From: Setomelanomma holmii
Taxonomy: Eukaryota; Ascomycota; Dothideomycetes; Pleosporales; Phaeosphaeriaceae
Assembly (NCBI GenBank): GCA_010015745.1
Contig: ML978351.1
Coordinates: 1 to 36,723 of the forward strand
Direction of reading: 5' to 3'
Length of the DNA stretch: 36,723 nucleotides
In this document: in pieces, positions 30,941 to 36,723 of the stretch
How the letters are laid out: every line of letters begins with the position of its first letter
Numbering within the stretch: the stretch's first letter is position 1
The notes under the pieces: model-generated
Database searches by the model: none
What the model saw: only the letters and a program-made list of their open reading frames with translations
What the model was told of the DNA's origin: nothing
Program-made: the position numbers and the translations under genes

Positions 30941-32297
30941 ATGGGTCTTACTATCCCTGATGTCGATGCTCTTGCGGCTCTGCCACCATCGGCTCTTGCG
31001 CAAATACCTGGAGAAGCTCCACCACCTGGTGTTGTGCCTAACTTTGCGCACCCGGCATCAAATGTGCCTCTCATCCTTGGATTGTCGTACTTCTTCTTCG
31101 CCGTTTCTGCGATCTGCTTCTTGCTGCGAGTATGGACAAGAGCGGTGATTGTCAAGCGATGGCAATGGGATGACAGTATGTCATGCCGAAGATTCATACC
31201 AGAGCGATGAGCTAACGGATTTTGCAGTCACCATCACGGCTGGCTACATCTTCGCAATCGTCCATCTCGTTGTGACGACTCGGGGTTGCCTCTACGGCGG
31301 GACTGGAAAGCATCAGTATGAGATTGGTCTCAACATACTACTAAGCAAGCAGGGTCTTCAGGTAATGCTTCATGAGCCCTTCCGTGCGTCATCATGCTAA
31401 TGCAATCTTAGCAGAGCTATGTGACCGTCATCGTGGGAACACCGGCTTTGGGGCTGATAAAGATGTCCCTCCTGATCCAGTACTACCTACTGTTCAACGT
31501 CCGCAGATACATTCGCATCAGCGTATGGATCGCCGGAGTCATATTTAGCGTGTACTACGTCTCGGTAACCATTACAGCCTTTGTGCTCAACAGCCCATGG
31601 AACGGCGAATCGCTCCTTCACACAATTGTATCGTGGCATTACTTGAAGTTCGCCGAGTTCGCCATACCCACTGGCGTAATCGGCATGGTCTTCGATTGGT
31701 TCCTATTCTTCTTGCCGATGCCTGCAGTATGGAGCCTGCACCTGAACATATCGCGCAAGATTGGTATCTTGCTCATCTTCGCCACGGGAGGAGTGTAAGT
31801 TCTGATCCTACCCAACATGTGACGCAAATTGCTGACTTCTCAGGGGTGCTGTTGCTTCCATTGTATCTCTCCACTACCGAGTTCAGATTCAGAACGACAT
31901 GAGCGACGTCACATGGAAGGTTGGCTTCGTTCTGCTCTGGTCGCAAATCGAAATGTTCGCTGGGGTGACTGCTTCATGCATGCCCACTGTCCGACAATTC
32001 TTCAGCCGACAAGAACTGTTGAAGTCTTGGGGCTCTTCGCTCAGGCGGTCTATCATCAGAAGCTCGACTCGCTCTTCATCGAATGCAGAGCAGCTCCCAG
32101 CCCATGTCGCAACTCTGCGCGAGTACGAGAGCAAGAAACCAAAGAACGGTGGAAACCAGAACGAGAAATCTGGAAATGGTGATCTCGAGGCCGGTCATGG
32201 CTCGAATGCCACCCTCACTCGCGACAGCGCATCGAGCCTGGGAAAGGATGATGCATCTGCGTCGCTGCAGTCGGTCAGTATCGACAGCTACCGATGA
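30941..32297 (+). CDS. Rhodopsin-domain (PTH11-like) seven-helix membrane protein
   Basis: A plasma-membrane protein of the fungal rhodopsin-like/PTH11-related group, which includes surface-sensing receptors. Exons are 30941-31175, 31228-31361, 31412-31794 and 31844-32297 (introns 52, 50 and 49 bp, GT-AG), giving 401 aa. An extracellular N-terminus without a CFEM cysteine domain precedes helix 1 (VPLILGLSYFFFAVSAICFLL). Typical features are LRVWTRAVIVKRWQWDDIT after helix 1, KMSLLIQYYLLF, FVLNSPWN and MVFDWFLFFLPMPAVWSL. The cytoplasmic tail, about 110 residues, is rich in serine, asparagine and lysine. Exon 3 starts at a TAGCAG tandem acceptor, so one glutamine may be optional. Ligand unknown. 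Confidence 0.88.
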
Positions 32298-33897
32298 GCG
32301 CAATTTTGGCTTCCCATATTTTCTTCTGTTGATACTTTCTTCTGTTGATGTTTTCTTCTGTTGATGATTCGTGCTGGAGCCCTACAAACAATACCAAGCG
32401 CTGGTGTTGGCTGGTTAAATGTTTTGCGCGTCCTGTTTCTTCGATGTACATACTCTGCTCACGAGCAAATGATGGTAACTTGATTACATCCTATGATTAC
32501 ATCTCCTAGTGTGCCGGTGATGATGATGTAATGGCTATCTAGAAATTCGCTGGTTGTTCGGAGACTTCGGTGTGTTGTCTGCGTGTCGTTAACGGAGAGC
32601 TTGTGCAGAGCTTCGGAAGCGTGACGGCAGCGCCCGGAATCAGCGCCTCGCCAAATCTCCACCCGCATCGCCCCTGCATCAACAAGGTCCTCGCCGCAAT
32701 ATGTCGTCCACCTTCTTCATCCTTCCATCGGTAACCTCATCGAATTCATCGTATTCCGCGATGCCTTTATTCTTGATGCGCTTCCGCGGCACAGACAAGC
32801 GCCATTCATAGGGATTCTTTGGAGTGATTCGTGGGATGTACTCGCTACGTGAAGAGCACGAATTGCTTCTGCAGCTTTCTGATTTCGCGGACAAACCACG
32901 AACACATTTCTTGCGCGGCGATGACCTGTGCGACACCGCTACCTTTCGATTTGTGACCAGCTGAGACACATCTACTTTCTCGACGCTTTGCAGACCCGCT
33001 GTCAAAGCATCTGTCAACGCACATCTGGTGTTTGCCCTGCAAATGGGACAGCACTGTTTGCGCTGGAGAGCAAACCACCGAGCGCTATTCGCAAGAAGGC
33101 AGCAGCATGGCCTAGACCCTACAACGGTCGGAAGTTGAATAAGGATACCGGAGATGAGATAAATTCTTATAGAATTCTGCAAAGCATTGCGTGACATCCT
33201 GCTAACTCTGAATAGAAGCGTAAAGATATTATCTGTCGCGACTGTTAAGACTGTGTTGCAATGAAGTGTGCCGCGTTGTGCAGCTACGCTGACCTTGATT
33301 GTCACCCAGCCTTGATACTGCTGAACAGGTTCGTGGATGCCTCACAGAAATTTCCACATCGATGGAGCGAACGGGACCGAGCGAGCGTGACGTCAATCAA
33401 TGGCCATGCATGGAAGAACGTGCGAATGCGCGGCCTTGTCTCGGCCGCAAATTTCGTTGATTGCGCAAAACGTTTCGTGCATAGAACCAATCATCTTCAC
33501 ATGTGCCCTGGAAAGGACCTTCATCATGTTGGAAGGTCACGGCTGCGGCCCGATCGGATGGTACGCCCAGACATTTTAATTCACTTCAGACAACTTACCC
33601 GGGCGCGCAGCATCGTGGTTCCTTGGCGATTGCGAATGAAATGACCGCAGCCGCTTTAAGTGCTTGGACGACGAGATATATTGAATGGCGTTGGTTCGAA
33701 GGGGAAGGCGCTCCACATGCTTCGAAACGAAACTTCTTCGGCTCATCACCGGAGTACAGGTGCAACCACGTCTAGTAGCAAACTACCCTGCATGGCCTCA
33801 TCGCATTCTTCCACGTCCAAAGTATAATTTGTCTTGATCCTGTCCATTGCTTTCGCTCCGTATACTGAACCTAGTCGATCCTTTCTTCTCTGTCACT
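32298..33897. other. Intergenic region with one doubtful minus-strand ORF
   Basis: About 1.6 kb. A 16-bp tandem repeat, three units at 32318-32365, lies just after the stop of the membrane protein. On the minus strand 33305-32679 stays open for 208 codons and ends in a plausible charged segment (NPYEWRLSVPRKRIKNKG, YDEFDEVTDGRMKKVDDIL), but I recognise no family and its N-terminal half looks random; it may hide a small gene. TATAATTT near 33823 could be the TATA element of the next gene. Confidence 0.35.
32318..32365 (+). repeat. 16-bp tandem repeat, three units, 3' UTR
   Basis: Units end in TTCTTCTGTTGAT at 32333, 32349 and 32365, with differences only at their first bases. It starts 20 bp after the TGA stop of the membrane-protein gene. 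Confidence 0.85.
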
Positions 33898-35055
33898 ATG
33901 CGTTTCTCGGCGGCCATCTTCGCCTCTGTGGCCTTTGCAGCTCGACCTTTCGACAATGAGCCGGATACTGGGATCGATGCCGTCCTCGGCGGCTTTGCAG
34001 CAAACAAGACGCTTCCGCCGCTGACAGCGATCCAGGGCTTGCCCGACTTCGACTGGGCTGCACGTGAATACTTGCCCGCAGCGAACTACACATACTACCG
34101 CAACGGCGCAGCTGGTGAATGGTCGTACCGCAACAATCTTGAAGTCTTCCAGCGCTTCCGGTTACGGCCTCGTGTGTTGAAGGATATAACCAAAGTCGAA
34201 TCCTCCTTCGCCACCTCCATTCTAGGATACAACTTCTCTGTCCCCTTCTTCATCTCGCCATGTGCCCGCGGAGCGAATGGGCATCCGGATGGCGAATGGA
34301 ATCTTGTTAAAGGTGCTGCGAAAGGAAACATTCTGTACATGCCATCGCTCTACGCCTCGAAACCATGGGCATCGATCTACGATCAGCGAAATAGCACTTC
34401 GCAAGTACTCTTCCAACAAGTCTACCTTGACGACCCGAGTGCCAACAGCACAAAGGCATTATTTAAGCAAATCGAAGCCGCCGGTGCCAAGGCCATCATT
34501 CTCACGGTCGACTCTCCAGGTGACGGTGTCAGGCATCGCGCAGCACGTTACGGCGCAGGCTCCGCCAATACTGGGCTCAGCTATTTCACTTGGGAATACT
34601 TCCAAGAGCTTCAATCATACACCAAGCTCCCGATCATTCCCAAGGGCATCCAGACTGTCGAGGACGCACGCGAGGCGATCAAGTATGGTGCAAAGGCGAT
34701 CTTCCTTTCCAACCATGGCGGTCGCCAGCTGGACACTTCGCCTTCGTCCCTGGAAGTGGCGCTGGAAATCTACAACGAAGACCCGAGTATCTTCAAGGAA
34801 GTCGAGGTCTATGCCGATGGTGGCGTGCGCTACGGTATCGACGTCCTCAAACTCCTCGCGCTCGGTGTGAAGGCCGTTGGCGTCGGTCGGCCCTTCATGT
34901 ATGCGAACGCATTCGGCGTAGATGGCGTCGTGAAGGCAATTGACATCTTGAAGTACGAGCTCCTCAACGATGCTGCCAACCTCGGTGTCGGCAACCTCAA
35001 GACCATCGGTCCGGAGTTCGTGAACTGGAAGAGTACCAACATGTGGTTCCCGTGA
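33898..35055 (+). CDS. Secreted FMN-dependent alpha-hydroxyacid dehydrogenase/oxidase
   Basis: A 385-aa, intronless member of the lactate oxidase/flavocytochrome b2/glycolate oxidase family, which oxidises 2-hydroxyacids to 2-oxoacids with FMN. ATG 33898 begins MRFSAAIFASVAFAARP, a signal peptide, so export or secretory location is likely; there is no cytochrome b5 domain. The barrel shows FRLRPRVLKDI, LPIIPKGI with K249, SNHGGRQLD with catalytic H273 and substrate-binding R276, and ADGGVRYGIDVLKLLALGVKAVGVGRPF for the FMN phosphate. Several NxS/T sites (NYT, NFS, NST) fit a glycosylated protein. The frame is also open upstream to 33847 without an ATG, so the signal-peptide start is preferred. 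Exact substrate unknown; it converges on the molybdenum enzyme gene. Confidence 0.92.
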   Translation: MRFSAAIFASVAFAARPFDNEPDTGIDAVLGGFAANKTLPPLTAIQGLPDFDWAAREYLPAANYTYYRNGAAGEWSYRNNLEVFQRFRLRPRVLKDITKVESSFATSILGYNFSVPFFISPCARGANGHPDGEWNLVKGAAKGNILYMPSLYASKPWASIYDQRNSTSQVLFQQVYLDDPSANSTKALFKQIEAAGAKAIILTVDSPGDGVRHRAARYGAGSANTGLSYFTWEYFQELQSYTKLPIIPKGIQTVEDAREAIKYGAKAIFLSNHGGRQLDTSPSSLEVALEIYNEDPSIFKEVEVYADGGVRYGIDVLKLLALGVKAVGVGRPFMYANAFGVDGVVKAIDILKYELLNDAANLGVGNLKTIGPEFVNWKSTNMWFP

Positions 35056-35319
35056 GAGTGGATGTTGGTGTGATCAAGAGGGCGTTTTTGTAACATTTTT
35101 GCTGAGATGTTTACTTCTTGTATCTACCACTTTCAAGTCATGGAAATTTCGAACACAGCTCAAGTTGATGCGAGTATGTGTAGGTGCGTGATTGTGACTT
35201 CGTCGTTGGTGGTGCTCTTGACCAGATGCGACACGATGCGTAGTCCATGCAAGATGATGCGAGATACGGAGACAAGGCTGAAAAGGGTGTCTCGTTGACA
35301 AGTCCGTCGTTGAAGACGA

Positions 35320-36417
35320 TTAATCACAATGGGATACTTCGAAATTAACATGGTGGACATGGTTTCGGTGTCCGCTTAGTGGTTGCTGCTCCCCACAGAT
35401 TGAGGTTGCGCGCGCGAGCACACGATATTTGCCAGGTCTGAGTCCGGTTAGCTTGGCCTCGAAGTTCTGCCAGCTATACTCCGATCTCTTCTCCACGAAA
35501 GTCCCTGTCCAAGTGCGCCCATCATCGGCGCTTACTTCAACGTTCTCGACACCGTCATAACTCCAGGCCCAGCCTTGGACCTTGACATCAGGATTCGTCA
35601 CAAGTTCGTCCGGTCGTGGCCTTGTGATTATCGAATTAACTTCGACATGCCATACAGGTCTCACTCTCGGTCTCCCCATGTCGCTTGAGACTCGCTCGTT
35701 GTAGAAAGTGGTAGTGTACGGGCCTTGGGCACGCTTCGTCTGCACCGACAGCCTGCACAGCCACTTCGTCGAATTCGTGCCGAAGAATCCGGGAACAACG
35801 AGCCGCACAGGTCCTCCGCGTTCTTTAGTCAGAGGCTCTCCGTTCATCGCGTAGGCGACCAGAACCTCTGAGTCCAGAGCTTTGTACATTGGGAGATCCT
35901 TCTGGTACCGATCAGCTTCAATGCCGGCAAAGGTGCCTCGATCGAGACGTTCAGACCACAAGAAGCTATTCTCCGTCGTGACCATGAGCCCAGCCGTCGT
36001 GAGCAGATGCGACACTCGCACACCAGTCCATCGCACATTGCCGACCCGCCAACACGCCTCAATTGGTGGTTCCAGGGGGCTTCCGTAGCACTCGTGGAAC
36101 GCTGTGATTGTGGTCTGTGGCAGTCGTTTTAATTCTTCTAGTGTAACAGCGACCGGGCGTTCCACAAGGCCACCGATGACAAGTTGATAGTGCGCATGGT
36201 CAACGACAGCTGCGCCCATGTGTACCGTCTGGAAAAGCTTCTCATCCGGTGTGATGACGGTGTCAAGTTCGTGTGGCGGAGGTGGGTGTCGGATCTGGAA
36301 GCCACTTGGATCAAGTCGCACGAAGGCTCCTCTTTCTTTGCCTACTTCTGGCATCATATATTCTACTTCAACATCTGCCGCTTTCGTCGCGTCTCCCTCG
36401 CCTGAAGATGTGCTCAT
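35320..36417 (-). CDS. Sulfite-oxidase-fold molybdenum cofactor oxidoreductase
   Basis: A 365-aa, intronless protein of the eukaryotic-type molybdenum (SUOX/nitrate reductase) fold. The Moco domain has DHAHYQLVIGGLVERPV, LEELKRLPQ, then HECYGSPLEPPIEACWRVGNVRWTGV; C110 is at the place of the cofactor-binding Cys of the CAGNRR motif, but the rest of that motif differs. The dimerisation domain follows: VNSIITRPRPDEL, VQGWAWSYDGVENVEVSADDG and the HHVNFEV end. There is no cytochrome b5, no FAD domain and no clear mitochondrial leader after ATG 36417 (MSTSSGEGDATKAAD). The frame stays open upstream to 36507 without an ATG. Sulfite is the family substrate, but the altered active-site loop leaves this open. 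Confidence 0.88.
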   Translation of the reverse strand: MSTSSGEGDATKAADVEVEYMMPEVGKERGAFVRLDPSGFQIRHPPPPHELDTVITPDEKLFQTVHMGAAVVDHAHYQLVIGGLVERPVAVTLEELKRLPQTTITAFHECYGSPLEPPIEACWRVGNVRWTGVRVSHLLTTAGLMVTTENSFLWSERLDRGTFAGIEADRYQKDLPMYKALDSEVLVAYAMNGEPLTKERGGPVRLVVPGFFGTNSTKWLCRLSVQTKRAQGPYTTTFYNERVSSDMGRPRVRPVWHVEVNSIITRPRPDELVTNPDVKVQGWAWSYDGVENVEVSADDGRTWTGTFVEKRSEYSWQNFEAKLTGLRPGKYRVLARATSICGEQQPLSGHRNHVHHVNFEVSHCD

Positions 36418-36723
36418 GATTGCGGCAGGTGCATTCCGGCGATGACATTCACTTGGCTGCGTACCAAATGCGAAAGTGAGTGGTCCATGCCATGGGTAGC
36501 TCTGCAACTCGGATATGCTTATTCATCGGTGAAAGCTGCTGCGCTGTTCTGGATGCTAGGCGAACAAGGCAATTGGGGGAAAGTTGGGGAAACCGGGGTA
36601 GCCGGAAGATGTTCTGCCGCCGTGACTAGCGTGGGTGATCGCGTGCCGACCACCTTCGCGTGCCGACCACCCCGCACATCATCACCCAAACTTACCACCA
36701 ACTTCAAGACGCAGTATCTCCAC
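36418..36723. other. Upstream region of the molybdenum enzyme gene
   Basis: About 300 bp to the window end. It carries a 17-bp direct duplication, TCGCGTGCCGACCACC plus one base, at 36639-36655 and 36656-36672, about 240 bp before ATG 36417. No other gene is visible. Confidence 0.5.

Noticed and set aside
34262..34870. 202-codon plus-strand ORF
   Set aside because: Alternate frame of the FMN dehydrogenase, basic and Ser/Arg-rich, no motif.
19249..36417. One large secondary-metabolite cluster over the right half
   Set aside because: There is no polyketide, peptide or terpene backbone gene in this half, and PTR2 and the molybdenum enzyme are commonly housekeeping or nutrient functions; kept only as a weak inference for the P450/BBE pair.

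Overview
The window looks like nuclear DNA of a filamentous ascomycete (Pezizomycotina; Dothideomycetes is possible but only a guess). The evidence is protein-coding genes split by short GT-AG introns of 49-95 bp, often with a CTAAC-like branch site; typical fungal families (trichodiene-synthase-like terpene cyclase, TRI12-type pump, PTR2 transporter, HET domain, fungal rhodopsin-like membrane protein); and dead Copia elements whose stop codons are almost all C-to-T or G-to-A changes, as expected from repeat-induced point mutation (RIP).

Left part (1 to about 11500) is a transposon graveyard. It starts inside the pol end of one Copia-1 element, which runs through a shared LTR into a second, badly broken Copia-1 (171-3397). 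That copy carries an unusual 188-bp near-palindrome (2149-2336). Decayed repeats follow to about 6000. One intact gene lies in this island: a three-exon terpene synthase at 6165-7323. From 8850 to 11516 there are nested LTR fragments: a short LTR-like unit, a solo Copia-2 LTR, a minus-strand Copia remnant, a Copia-1 solo LTR, and a plus-strand Copia-2 with its 3' LTR and a large internal deletion.

Middle part (11517-19248): an unrecognised, probably nuclear and possibly broken gene (12339-14017); an intronless variant ribosomal stalk protein P1 (14725-15072); and a HET-domain pseudogene on the minus strand (17450-15469). The HET relic has two nonsense codons, a frameshift and a solo LTR inserted in frame with a perfect 5-bp target duplication.

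Right part (19249-36723) is gene-rich and mostly intact: a TRI12-type drug/metabolite pump (+), a PTR2 oligopeptide transporter (-), a BBE-type FAD oxidase (-) followed by a cytochrome P450 (-), a rhodopsin-like/PTH11-like seven-helix membrane protein (+), a secreted FMN-dependent hydroxyacid dehydrogenase (+), and a sulfite-oxidase-fold molybdenum oxidoreductase (-). The three oxidative enzymes, the membrane sensor and the pump look like accessory or secondary-metabolism functions. No polyketide or peptide synthase backbone is visible, so a single gene cluster is only an inference. The terpene synthase is the one backbone enzyme, and it is 12-22 kb away across the repeats.
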